This document shows, one piece after another, positions 11,509-22,940 of a stretch of 64,000 nt of DNA. The stretch comes from Lamellibrachia satsuma (Eukaryota > Annelida > Polychaeta > Sabellida > Siboglinidae): positions 1,303,501-1,367,500 of the forward strand of contig BSQZ01000029.1 in NCBI GenBank assembly GCA_033239005.1. Reading direction: 5' to 3'. The notes below the pieces were generated by a model. The model saw only the letters and a list, made by a program, of their open reading frames with translations, was not told where the DNA came from and searched no databases. The translations under genes were made by a program, and so were the position numbers. Within the stretch, counting starts at the first letter, position 1, and the number at the start of each line of letters is the position of its first letter.

Positions 11509-12140
11509 ACTGTTGACACTTAGGGGCTAGTCTGTCTCCAGAGTTGACACTTAGGGGCTAGTCTGTCTCCAGAGTTGACACTTAGGGGCTAGTCTGTCTC
11601 CAGAGTTGAGACATAGGGGCTAGTCTGTCTCCAAAGTTGACACTTAGGGGCTAGTATGTCTCCAGAGTTGAGACATAGGGGCTAGTCTGTCTCCAGAGTT
11701 GACACTTAAGGGCTAGTCTGTCTCCAGAGTTGAGACATAGGGGCTAGTCTGTCTCCAGAGTTGACACTTAGGGGCTAGTCTGTCTCCAGAGTTGAGACAT
11801 AGGGGCTAGTCTGTCTCCAGAGTTGACACTTAGGGGCTAGTCTGTCTCCAGAGTTGAGACATAAGGGCTAGTCTGTCTCCATAGTTGACACTTAGGGACT
11901 AGTCTGTCTCCAGAGTTGAGACATAGGGGCTAGTCTGTCTCCAGAGTTGACACTTAGGGGCTAGTCTGTCTCCAGAGTTGAGACATAGGGGGCTAGTCTG
12001 TCTCCATAGTTGACACTTAGGGACTAGTCTGTCTCCAGAGTTGAGACATAGAGGCTAGTCTGTTTTTAGAGTTGAGACATAGGGGCTTAGGAGCTATTCT
12101 GTCACTAGAGTTGACCACTTAGGGGCTAACCTTTCACTAG
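11509..12140. repeat. 31-bp minisatellite, about 20 copies, two alternating variants
   Basis: Units read GTTGACACTTAGGGGCTAGT or GTTGAGACATAGGGGCTAGT, each followed by CTGTCTCCAGA. From about 11600 the two variants mostly alternate, giving a 62-bp higher-order unit. The last copies (12050-12140) are diverged. Confidence 0.9.
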
Positions 12141-12369
12141 AGTTGACACTAATTTATCATCAGGATAAAACAATGCATATGTATGATAAATAAACATTAC
12201 AATCCTGAATTATTACCATTGTGACTGTGAGAGGGCGTCAGTGAGACAACAATGTACATAATGTTTATAATGGCTATAGTGGACACATTCTGGGGTTAAA
12301 CAAAACCACTTCAGTTAACATCCCCTATCCGTAGTGGAATGGACGTCTGTGGTCTTATCAGATCTTCAT

Positions 12370-12970
12370 ACTTCTTTTCCCCTGATGTTGTCTGTCCACA
12401 TGTCCCTTGGTCTTCCCTGTCCACACCTTGATGTTGTCTGTCCATGTGGCTCTTGGTCTTCCCTGTCCACAACTTGATGTTGTATGTCCATGTGTCCCTT
12501 GGTCTCCCCTGTCCGCACCTTGATGTTGTCTGTCCATGTGGCTCTTGGTCTCCCCTGTCCACACCTTGATGTTGTCTGTCCATGTGGCTCTTGGTCTACC
12601 CTGTCCACACCTTGATGTTGTCTGTCCACATGTCTCTTGATCTTCCCTGTCCACACCTTGATGTTGTCTGTCCACATGTCTCTTGGTCTTCCCTGTCCAC
12701 ACCTTGATGTTGTCTGTCCACATGTTTCTTGGTCTCCCCTGTCCACACCTTGATGTTGTCTGTCCATGTGGCTCTTGGTCTCCCCTGTCCACACCTTGAT
12801 GTTGTCTGTCCATGTGGCTCTTGGTCTCCCCTGTCCACACCTTGATGTTGTCTGTCCATGTGGCTCTTGGTCTCCCCTGTCCATACCTTGATGTTGTCTG
12901 TCCATGTGGCTCTTGGTCTCCCCTGTCCACACCTTGATGTTGTCTGTCCATGTGGCTCTTGGTTTTCCCT
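12370..12970. repeat. 46-bp minisatellite, about 13 copies
   Basis: The unit contains CTTGATGTTGTCTGTCCATG followed by TGGCTCTTGGTCTCCCCTGT. The period is not a multiple of three and one strand has no stop in any frame. Three overlapping minus-strand ORFs of up to 197 codons therefore run through it as artefacts. Confidence 0.92.
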
Positions 12971-13021
12971 GTCTCTTTTACCCTCCGCTATTCCCTTCAA
13001 TATTTCCTATCCATGCCTTGA

Positions 13022-13200
13022 TTCCTGTCAATATTTTCATACCCATTCAATATCTTAGAAACTTCAATTTGATCTCCTCTTAACCTCCTTGTTTCTTGGG
13101 TTGTTAAAATACATTATTTTATGCGTTTGTCATAGCTAAGGTCTGTCAGTTCTGGAATCAGCTTTGTTGCTCCTGTATTCGTTTTAGCATATCTATATAG
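13022..13200 (-). mobile_element. Fragment of the CR1-type LINE (RT 3' part)
   Basis: Plus-strand sequence such as CAATATTTTCATACCCATTC and GATCTCCTCTTAACCTCCTT matches the RT C-terminal region at 4003-4175 and 61183-61355. It is more diverged than those two copies and cut at both sides. It abuts the 46-bp array. Confidence 0.85.
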
Positions 13201-13684
13201 AAAAGCACCCTTTTTCTGCAAACAAATACTTTTAAACTACACATGTGTCAGTATACCTATGTATACCTCTTATACATTCATGTAGAGCAACAAAGTTTAA
13301 TAATCACTTTGTTTTTGTTTTTTGTAACTTGTCATGAAAAAATTTTAAAAAGTAAAAAAAATTCTTCTAATCACAACTGTTGAGATTTATTTGCTCAAAG
13401 TTTTGGATGCCGTTGGTAGCCGTCATTAAGAACTGAATTCTGGGACAACTAGTTCTTGATGAACATTTTCACAAATAAAAAATAAAAGTGAAATATGCTA
13501 AAATCCCAGAGCAACCTGATTTGCTGGTTCTGGAGACAGGTGTGACTAGCTGGGGGATATTGATGTACTGACCTGATAACTGTCAGTGTTTAATTTATAA
13601 AGAGATGACAAAACAGTTTTGTAGTGTGCAGTACTAAAGACCCACATTGGTTTCTTCACTGTTCAAAAGTTGCAACAGTAACAG
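13201..13684. other. Unique sequence, no gene seen
   Basis: AT-rich; nothing recognised. Confidence 0.4.
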
Positions 13685-13795
13685 GCATTGTTCTTTGTTT
13701 ACAGTGATGTTACTGTACCATTGTTCTTTGTTTACAGTGATGTTACTGCACCATTGTTGTTTGTTTACAGTTACTGTACCATTGTTCATGTCTAG
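13685..13795. repeat. 33-bp repeat, about 3 copies
   Basis: The unit is CATTGTTCTTTGTTTACAGT followed by GATGTTACTGTAC. The third copy is shortened. Confidence 0.85.
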
Positions 13796-14215
13796 CATTT
13801 ACACTAACAATAAATGTAATCTTTCTAAATATCTTATCTGTGATGTAAACCCAATCTACCAGCGATGTCAAATATATTTGATATAGTATTAATTTAAACA
13901 AATCTTTGTATGGTTCCAAACAGCTCATGGCTAGCAGAAATGCAAGTACAAGTACATGTTATGATGTAATATTTTCAAAACATTCATCAAGTTGCTAGAT
14001 CTAACAATGCAATGTTTTTTTGCACAACCAATACAGTTTATTATTCTTGGCATGTCAGATTCAAATTGTGTAATAATAATAAGAATAATTGATTTCCTTG
14101 CAATCATGAAGATTGAATAAAAGAATTGTTGTTCTACTCAAGGAACCAGACTGTGCTGCTAACAAATGCTCTCAGTTGTTATATATATTCTCCTGCTGAT
14201 GATGATCATTTTGAC
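13796..14215. other. Unique sequence, no gene seen
   Basis: Nothing recognised apart from AT-rich sequence. Confidence 0.4.
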
Positions 14216-14400
14216 ACATGCATGCACACATGCTTGAACACGCACAGGTAAACATGCATGAATACATACAGGTACACATGCGTGAATACATACAGGTACA
14301 CATGTATGAACACATACAGGTACACATGTATGAACACATACAGGTACACATGCATGAACATGTACAGGTACACATGTATGAACACATGCAGGTATATAAG
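14216..14400. repeat. 24-bp minisatellite, about 7 copies
   Basis: The unit is close to ACATGCATGAACACATACAGGTAC. Four overlapping ORFs on both strands come from the period being a multiple of three and the lack of stops. Confidence 0.88.
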
Positions 14401-15200
14401 CATACACACCACTGTTTGCATATGTCAATCATATTGACAGTTCTAAGATAATGTCATTAATGTCATGCTATCAGGCTTATCAGAACCATGTTTTATTACA
14501 GGTGATTTAGTTCAACATTAAGCAATAATTAAGGGGTTTGATAAATCAGTCAAGCTGTATTGTTGTCAGCAGGTTGGGTGATAGGCGCTAGAGACATGTT
14601 CTCTTCAATTATTGATTAATCAATGTGTCAGTTGATTAGTTCATTTATTAATAGTTATGCTGTAATTATGCTATTCTGATTGGCAGGTAGTGTCTTCCCA
14701 TTGACAATCTTCATTAGCAGTAGGCTTTTATAGTAACAATATAATAATTTTATCATTGTCAAGTCATTAGGTTATCTTCTCATTCTCCAGATAAGGTGTA
14801 ATAAATACCTGGTAGTTGTACCTAGAGAGTGGCAGGCTTGTGTCTCAGGCTAGTGTTATCATTATCATGAATGTTATATGGGTCTGGTGATAGGGTCAAC
14901 AAAGTTATCAAGTGATTAAGGTAGCTGGAGTCCAATGAATGTTGTTACTTTATCGATTAAACACAGACAGACATGCAAACAGGCATGCATGCATGCACAC
15001 ACACAGGCATGCATTCACATGAAGTTTGCTATTTGAAGGTTAAATGTAACTTGTTAATGTTTATAAACACATTCAAATAAAAAATCATATATCTAGACGA
15101 GGTGTCACTTTCAATGGTTGGAACAACAGTTACTGTGAGTTGTTTAAAGCTTGTACCCCAATGTGTGTGCGTGAGTGTATGTATATTATATATATTTTAG
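14401..15200. other. Unique sequence with a CATG/CACA patch
   Basis: No exon was seen. A short microsatellite-like CATGCATGCACACACACAGG patch lies near 14985-15010. Confidence 0.4.
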
Positions 15201-15410
15201 ATTGCTATAGAGTGGCAATCTATGCCAGTGGTTATGGCCCCACCTAATACACTCTCACACTCTAGTACAGGTGTCAGTATATGGGTGCATTTTTTTGGCC
15301 TATATTTATATGAGCAGTCGTGGTATAGGGGCATAGATCTCTGTCATGGAATGAGTTCAATACTGACACTTGCTCAACTTTTTTTTGGGTGGGTTGGGTT
15401 AATTTCCTTC
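15201..15410 (+). mobile_element. Possible SINE fragment
   Basis: Sequence near 15316 (GCAGTCGTGGTATAGGGGCA), followed by GGAATGAGTTCAATACTGAC, resembles the A-box and B-box spacing of tRNA-derived SINEs. The match is weak and no target duplication was found. Confidence 0.35.
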
Positions 15411-15414
15411 AGCT

Positions 15415-15790
15415 CTCATTATTTCTCTCTTACACATTGATGTTGTATTGTCATAAACACATAAGTTATAACATTTCTCTCTTACACATTGATGTTGTAT
15501 TGTCATAAACACATAAGTTATAACATTTCTCTCTTACACATTGATGTTGTATTGTCATAGACTCATAAGGTATAACATTTCTCTCTTACACATTGATGTT
15601 GTATTGTCATAGACTCATAAGTTATAACATTTCTCTCTTACACATTGATGTTGTATTGTCATAGACTCATAAGTTATAACATTTCTCTCTTACACATTGA
15701 TGTTGTATTGTCATAGACTCATAAGGTATAACATTTCTCTCTTACACATTGATGTTGTATTGTCATAGACTCATAAGGTATAACATATTA
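15415..15790. repeat. 52-bp minisatellite, about 7 copies
   Basis: The unit is CATTTCTCTCTTACACATTG followed by ATGTTGTATTGTCATAGACTCATAAGGTATAA. Two subtypes are visible (AAACACATAAGTT early, GACTCATAAGGT later). Confidence 0.93.
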
Positions 15791-16180
15791 AATGAGTTGA
15801 ATCAGTGATTTTATTTTGTTGTTTTGAACATTTGACAAATGATTGTCAAGTTTTAGGTTTTTACTTTATTTACTAATGGTAGATTTTTTATCTTCCTGTT
15901 TAGTTAATAATCTAAAATGTTTATTCAGTTATACTTGTACAATTTTGCATATTGGTTTGGTATAAAAAATATTCAGAGTATGTGTGCATTGACATATTTT
16001 GTTGTTGTTACTATAATGTGGGTTCATAGAACTAGATAGAAGAACCCACTTCAAATTCTTGAACAGATTGATGTTTTGGTTTCTTGGAATTTGATATGGT
16101 AATTACCTTTCAAGAATCTTTTTGTATTCTTTCTGAATATTTCTGCTGACTCACTGGGTCTTTGTCAGTGGACTGACAAT
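15791..16180. other. Unique sequence, no gene seen
   Basis: AT-rich; nothing recognised. Confidence 0.4.
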
Positions 16181-17010
16181 GCTAACAGTAGAGGAGGTCA
16201 AGATCAAAGAGGAGGAGCACATGAAGAAACTACTTAAAGCACTACCTTGGATGTTCAACATCACACGACCCAAGGAACAGAAGATGGATAGTAACACTGC
16301 AGTAACCAGCTGAATATCATGTGCATCGGATCTGCCCTACAACTGTCAGAACAACTATTCAAGTCCTATGACATACAGGTATTTTACAAACCAGTCAACA
16401 CCCTGAGGGTGTTGGTACACCCAAAAACAAGAGGACAAAGGAGTTGAAGTGTGGAATATTCTGTGACATATTCTGTGACATATTGTACTCATAATTTGAA
16501 CATCATCACATCACATAGCGAGAATACTAGGCACAAGAATCAAAGAAGTGAAAGAACATCTATCTTGTCACCAACCCTTATCGGCCATCAGTGAACACAA
16601 ACAGAACACCTATCTTGTCACCAACCCTTATCGGCCATCAGTGAACACAAACAGAACACCTATCTTGTCACCAACCCCCATCAGCCATCAGTGAACACAA
16701 ACAGAACACCTATCTTGTCACCAACCCTTATCGGCCATCAGTGAACACAAACAGAACACCTATCTTGTCACCAACCCTTATCGGCCATCAGTGAACACAA
16801 ACAGAACACCTATCTTGTCACCAACCCTTATCGGCCATCAGTGAACACAAACAGAACACCTATCTTGTCACCAACCCTTATCGGCCATCAATGAACACAA
16901 ACAGAAAACCTATCTTGTCACCAACCCTTATCGGCCATCAATGAACACAAACAGAACACCTATCTTGTCACCAACCCCCATCAGCCATCAATGAACACAA
17001 ACAGAACGTA
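16181..17010 (+). mobile_element. Degenerate Penelope-like element, C-terminal RT to GIY-YIG region
   Basis: One frame at about 16337-16450 reads LSEQLFKSYDIQVFYKPVNT followed by LRVLVHPKTRGQ, which closely resembles the region between RT and endonuclease in Penelope-like elements. Another frame further on reads ARILGTRIKEVKEHLS followed by CHQPLSAISEH, which fits the distal part of the GIY-YIG nuclease (conserved Arg, Glu-His and later His). A TGA and several frame shifts show it is dead. The sequence encoding EHLSCHQPLSAISEHKQ is itself the unit of the array at 16550-17008. Confidence 0.7.
16550..17008. repeat. 50-bp minisatellite derived from a GIY-YIG endonuclease end, about 9 copies
   Basis: The unit is AACACCTATCTTGTCACCAA, then CCCTTATCGGCCATCAGTGA, then ACACAAACAG. 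Read in frame, the first copy encodes EHLSCHQPLSAISEHKQ and continues the Penelope-like frame just upstream. The period is not a multiple of three, so later copies change frame. Confidence 0.9.
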
Positions 17011-17400
17011 GAATAGTTTTCCATGAAGGTGTAAGAACACTAGATCATGAGAACAAAATTAATTTCACCTGCAAAGCTTGAACGTGTGTCCTTAAACAAG
17101 ACACCATATCCTTAAATGAGACACCACACCTAGCTGTGTCAAGCTGCTTTGACAATTAATTGTGTCATGACTAAAATATATATGTTGAAATATTCGTGTT
17201 TCTTTTGTTGTTCACTGTATTTGGAAAGAATACATAAAGTTTCTCGAGAGGTAATTGCTATGTCAAATACCCTTTAAATAATATTTTTCCCATGAGTTCA
17301 CAATTTCATGTGACGTGGACATTGTCATGATGACTCAATTGGTTTGATACTTGATTCATGACCAGGAGATACTAAGTTGGAACCTAAAGTCAGCGGTCAA
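17011..17400. other. Unique sequence, no gene seen
   Basis: No exon or element recognised. Confidence 0.4.
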
Positions 17401-17500
17401 CACAGCCGAAATGTGCCTTTTGGATGAGACACTAAAAGTAGTAGGTCCCTTCTACCTAGTGTCTATGCCTGGGCAAATAAAAGACATTATACAGGGGGGA
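17401..17500 (+). mobile_element. Possible SINE 3' part
   Basis: The stretch with TTTTGGATGAGACACTAAAA, then AGGTCCCTTC and later GGGCAAATAAAAGAC, resembles the 3' region of widespread animal SINEs (GGATGAGACGTTAAA type). It is truncated and diverged. Confidence 0.4.
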
Positions 17501-18775
17501 AATGTGTAACTACTTGTGGACTTGCAGAATGACGGTCTCTGTCTATAAACCCACTAACAATGGTAACATAAACACTTGTGCATTAGACCTGTATTGGACT
17601 CTTTGGAGTATAACATAGTGCAGTTTCTTTGAAAGCTTAATGTGCTTTACACAAAATAAAAAATTATACATAGAAAATATGTATAAAACTGTTAAAAATA
17701 ATAAATAAAAAATAAGGGTAAACTAATTAAATATATATATATATACGTAACTAAAAAAATTAGAAGTGCAGAGTACCACATTATATTTATCAAGTGCCAT
17801 CTCAAAATGAATCTAAACAAAATTTTACTAATCTTTGGTAAGTGCAATTTAGGTGCAAACTTCTGTGCTGGCCTACCTTTTGATAACACCACCTTTGAGT
17901 GATTGTGTGCATGGTTGCCCCTGAACACATGCATGCCACTCCTGGTCTGCATGAATGCCCTGTGTTATTCTCAAGTAAGGACACAGTGTCCACTTGTATA
18001 GTATGATTGATGCCCATTGAAATAAAACAACCACACACTGGGACTAGGGGTAGTACCTGGGATTCCCCCAGCCCACAGGGCACAGCCTCTGAATGGACAA
18101 ACCTTTAATTATGCCAATCTTTATGCTCATAATGTTTCACAATGAGCCTGTCTGTAGTAAGCACTTAAATATTAATCACCAAGATGTAATTTATTATAGT
18201 GTACTTGTTTATTTTGAACCAAAGACATAATATCATGGAGGAATTGAAATATTAAATGTTGACATTGTTGATGAAACTGTGCATGCATGCATACATGCAA
18301 GTAATGCCATGTGTATTGAAACAAAACTGTAATTGTAAGTTGGTGGGAATGTTTGTAAACCAAGTTTATGTTGAGTGTAATGAGCTGTATATGAAATTTA
18401 TGAATTAATGTCTAACATTTGTAGTGACATTTCTAGGTATCTCTCCAGGTGTCTTGTGTGCAAAACACAACACTATATAATCTATCACAGAGAAAGCCTT
18501 TCTTCAATTCCAGTCTTGTTCCATATCTTTATTGTGTATTATGTGGATGACATATTGAACTGCTTATCACCTTCTTACACAAATAATCTGCCAGTAATCT
18601 TGTATCTTGCTGTTGGTGTTATATTCAACGTCAGCATGTGCAGTGTGGCCAGACTGTTTATGTACCAGGTTAGATGTTTACTTTTTCCTAATTATATGGA
18701 CTTATCCCCCAAACATTTACTGAGTAACAAAACCATATTCCCAGAGATCCTTTTATCAAAATTCATCCATTTATC
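17501..18775. other. Unique AT-rich sequence, no gene seen
   Basis: Open frames up to 136 codons exist but show no domain and no splice context. A short (AT)n and CATGCATGCATACATG patch are present. Confidence 0.4.
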
Positions 18776-19030
18776 AGTGTGTCCATCTATTCATCCATCC
18801 ATGCCTTCATTCCACTGATCCATCCTCCCACCCACCCACCCACTCACCCACTCGTCCATGCCTACCTTCCATCCATCCATCCATCCATCGATCCATCCAT
18901 CCACCTATCCATATGTCCATCCACCCACAAATCACTTAATTTAACCCCCCCTTCCATCCATTCATTAAGTTATCTGTCCATTCCTCCCTCTGTATCCATC
19001 CATTTAGCCATCCATCTTTCCATCTCTTCA
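18776..19030. repeat. (TCCA)n-type microsatellite
   Basis: Imperfect CCATCCATCCATCCAC repeats, interrupted by CCCACCCACCCACTC. Confidence 0.92.
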
Positions 19031-19914
19031 TCAAGCAGTAATCATTCTTTCAAAGTGCGTGTTGCTGTGGTAAAAGATCATTTTGTTGGTCAATGCATCC
19101 TGAAGAGTATGTTCTGCTCACTGCCCATAGCACATACGTTTGGTGCTCTCAGCCCCCAAACCTTGCGCAGTCATACCCAAGATAGCAATGCTTAATGCAA
19201 ACCTCTTCAACTGCCTTGTCAAGTTGTCACATCATGGAAGTAGTAAAGTAGTAAACATCTTGTGTTGTCAATATTTGTCATTTTCTTGGAACTGGTAAAT
19301 AAACAGCCAAATAAGCAAACAGAATAATGCTGACTACTTTCACTGGTCAGTTATTCAAGCACCTGCATTGGTTATGTTTTGGTTATGTCAGACAAATTGA
19401 TATGGTTTAAAAAGGTGACTCTGTGATGTACATAAGCATTATTGGTGGTCCTTCAGTGTATTGACATTCCAGTTTCTTTGAATGTGAAATTTGACATATT
19501 TTTGGCTTGTCAAGAAACTTGTTTTTTTTTCTCGAAGAGATTCAGCCAAAATATTTAGAAAGAAAACAACTCTGACAGGTGCCTTGATGAAATTGGTGAA
19601 AGGAATTGGATAGATGGTCGTCTTCCATTCTTCAAGTCTAGCTGTCGCATCACTGCCAGACGATGATACATCACTGTTGATACTACTGACTCAAATTGTT
19701 GGGAAATGATTCCAGATAAATAAAAATCCAAACTATCAAATGATGTGTCACATTTTGAAAAAATCACTTTGACTCTCTTCACAAAAATTATCCTTTAATG
19801 GGATACAGAAATTACTATGCCGAAATAGTGATGGCCTCATTGTCATATCTTGTTATGTTTGAGATTTGAACCTGAACATGTTATAAATAGCCGAATGACA
19901 GCATTGAAAAGCAA
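19031..19914. other. Unique sequence, no gene seen
   Basis: Nothing recognised. A 75-codon minus frame (19555-19782) has no motif. Confidence 0.4.
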
Positions 19915-20346
19915 TGACCGGCAGGCTGGCTACTATGTAATGATTGGCAGGCTGGCTACTATGTAATGATCGGCAGGCTGGCTACTATGTACTGATCGGC
20001 AGGCTGGCTATTATGTAATGATTGGCAGGCTGGCTACTATGTAATGATTGGCAGGCTGGCTACTATGTAATGATCGGCAGGCTGGCTACTATGTAATGAT
20101 CGGCAGGCTGGCTACTATGTACTGATCGGCAGGCTGGCTATTATGTAATGATTGGCAGGCTGGCTACTATGTAAAGGAATTGGATATTGATATTGGCAGG
20201 CTGGCTACTATGTAATGATCGGCAGGCTGGCTACTATGTACTGATCGGCAGGCTGGCTATTATGTAATGATTGGCAGGCTGGCTACTATGTAATGATTGG
20301 CAGGCTGGCTACTATGTAATGATTGGCAGGCTGGCTACTATGTAAA
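19915..20346. repeat. 26-bp minisatellite, about 16 copies
   Basis: The unit is TGATTGGCAGGCTGGCTACT followed by ATGTAA, with TGATCGG and TACTGATC variants repeating in a block order. One copy near 20173 is interrupted by AGGAATTGGATATTGATA. Confidence 0.93.
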
Positions 20347-20594
20347 AAAATGGGGTTGGACATTTTTGGCCACTACACACAGGAAAGAATTAAAAATAAT
20401 TATGATTTTTATTAGTATCATGAAAATCTTTGGATTTTCATATGTGCATATGATAACAACTTGGCTGTGGACATTCAAATGCAGATGGAATTTTGCCCAT
20501 GATCACGCACATATTTTAAGAGCTGTCATATTATAATAACATTTTATTGTGTGCTGTAGTACGTCCATATGCTGCTGTGTACTTATGGTAGAGC

Positions 20595-21095
20595 CTTTTG
20601 TCCATTACGCCATCTTATGTCCATTACACCATCTTATGTTCATTACACCATCTTATGTCCATTACACCATCTTATATCCATTACACCATATTATATCCAT
20701 TACACCATCTTATGTCTATTACACCATCTTATGTCCATTACACCATATTATGTATATTACACCATCTTATGTCCATTACACCATCTTATGCATATTACAC
20801 CATACTATGTCTATTACATCATCTTATGTCCATTACACCATCTTATGTCTATTACAGCACCTCATGTCTATTACACCATATCATGTATATTACACCATCT
20901 TATGTATAGTACACCATCGTATGTATATTACACCATCTTATGTCCATTACACCATCTTATGTCTATTACAGCACCTCATGTCTATTACACCATATCATGT
21001 ATATTACACCATCTTATGTATAGTACACCATCGTATGTACATCACACCATCTTATGTCCATTACACCATATTATGTCCATTACACCATCTTAGTG
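20595..21095. repeat. 19-bp minisatellite, about 26 copies
   Basis: The unit is ATCTTATGTCCATTACACC with variants ATATTATG, CATATCATG and GCACCTCATG. A block of about 120 bp recurs once (near 20845 and 20960). All three plus frames stay open, giving spurious ORFs up to 184 codons. Confidence 0.93.
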
Positions 21096-21440
21096 ACATC
21101 TAGTGAACTTGTCATCAAAACTTACTAAATATGTACACGTTCTTATCACCCATCAACCATGCTGCAATAGTTGCATGCAAGTTATTTGTTCTTATAATTC
21201 CACCACTGGAATCCCATCACGGTCTATTGACTGATGCCCATCTATAGTCATAAGTGAACTGAGGTAACTGGCACTGAACAAAACTGCCTAAGCTTTGAAT
21301 CATTCCATAGCAATGACTATGCATATTTTCTCATACTACAATGAGCTCCTATTTGTTCAGTTCTTTTGGTCATGGCATTTTTGGTTGTTTCACAAATTAT
21401 ATGTTCGATTTTTCTTATAATCTACTGTGAATTCCACTGT
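21096..21440. other. Unique sequence, no gene seen
   Basis: Nothing recognised. Confidence 0.4.
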
Positions 21441-21610
21441 TGTAGCCATTCGTAACTGTTTCATATCTCCGCATGTAACATAGGCAATGTTCATGTTGTA
21501 GCCATTCGTAACTGTTTCATATCTCCGCATGTAACATAGGCAATGTTCATGTTGTAGCCATTCGTAACTGTTTCATATCTCCGCATGTAACATAGGCAAT
21601 GTTCGTGTTT
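21441..21610. repeat. 56-bp repeat, 3 copies
   Basis: The unit is GTTGTAGCCATTCGTAACTG, then TTTCATATCTCCGCATGTAA, then CATAGGCAATGTTCAT. The three copies are practically identical, so the duplication is recent. Confidence 0.95.
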
Positions 21611-22150
21611 TCGTATTATATCATTTACCTATTTTTATTATCGATAACATGTTGAACAATGTCATACTTGTATGTATGACTGATGCAGATCACTGATAGT
21701 TGCATAATAGTGTGTCATTTGTGTATATAAAATGAACTGAATGAATTTGGCAAGGTTAAACCCTTGCTTTGGTCTTCTCTGTTTAAGATTTAAAATAAAC
21801 TGTAATAAAATACAAGTAGCTTATCATCTGTTGCGTACTTCATGTTGATTGTGTAACAGGTTATGTAGCAAAATGTTTCCAGATTGGTCTGTTATGTTAC
21901 AAGCTTTCTACCTTTTAATACACTACAAAAATCATATTTTAAGACTTGTATCTGTAGAAAGGATCTCAAAAAAAATTCAGTTCATTGGAATATTTCACAG
22001 ACTATTAGCTTTTTATTTCATATGAACAGGTGTATACACGAATATGTTCATAATAAATGTTATCTATAAAAGCCTGTGATAGCTGCCAAGGAGTTTAGCA
22101 TCTGTCGCCCATGGTGCTGTATCATTCTCAGAGACTTGTTGGATTGCTGG
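21611..22150. other. Unique sequence, no gene seen
   Basis: AT-rich; nothing recognised. Confidence 0.4.
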
Positions 22151-22154
22151 AGAG

Positions 22155-22265
22155 GCATGCACACACACATTGTCACCCCGTCAAGTAGCTCGTCACACAC
22201 ACATTGCCACCCCATCAAGTAGCTTGTCACACACACATTGCCACCCCATCAAGTAGCTCTTCCAA
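22155..22265. repeat. 34-bp repeat, 3 copies
   Basis: The unit is CACACACACATTGCCACCCC followed by ATCAAGTAGCTCGT. Confidence 0.88.
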
Positions 22266-22624
22266 CATCTAAAACACTGCTCAAAGTCAAACACACTGGC
22301 TGTGTACATTGAGGAACACCAGCTGTCTGGCAGCTGATGGTGCACTCCCACATAATCTCTCATTCCTTCTTGTCTGCAATATCAGCATGTTGACCCCGGT
22401 CACTGTGGTCACTCCTAGACTGTGCTGGCCATGCAGGTGATACTGAGTAGTAGATACAGTGTGATGACAAGGAAAAACAATCTCACAAGAATCATATTGC
22501 ATAGTAAGTAGCGACTTCTTATGTGTTACAATCTCTGGGAAGTAACGAACAGCCAGGTTTTATTGAGTAGCTTCAGTTCTTCTTCCATGTAAGTGCATAA
22601 ACCCACTCTACAGTATTGTCACAC

Positions 22625-22940
22625 TGTGATGATTATGTACAGTTATCATAACATCAATAGCATAATTATGTACAGTTATCATAACACCAATAACATAATT
22701 ATGTACAGTTATCATAACATCAATAACATAATTATGTACATACAGTATATAGTAAACATAATTATGTACAGACAGTATATAGTAAACATAATTATGTACA
22801 AACAGTATATAGTAAACATAATTATGTACATACAGTATATAGTAAACATAATTATGTACATACAGTATATAGTAAACATAATTATGTACATACAGTATAT
22901 AGTAAACATAATTATGTACGTACAGTATATAGTAAACACA
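22625..22940. repeat. 30-bp minisatellite, about 10 copies
   Basis: Early units carry CATAATTATGTACAGTTATC. Later units are CATAATTATGTACATACAGT followed by ATATAGTAAA. Confidence 0.93.

Noticed and set aside
12311..13000. Repetitive Asp/Gln/Gly-rich minus ORFs up to 197 codons
   Set aside because: The 46-bp array cycles through three frames; there is no unique sequence or splice support.
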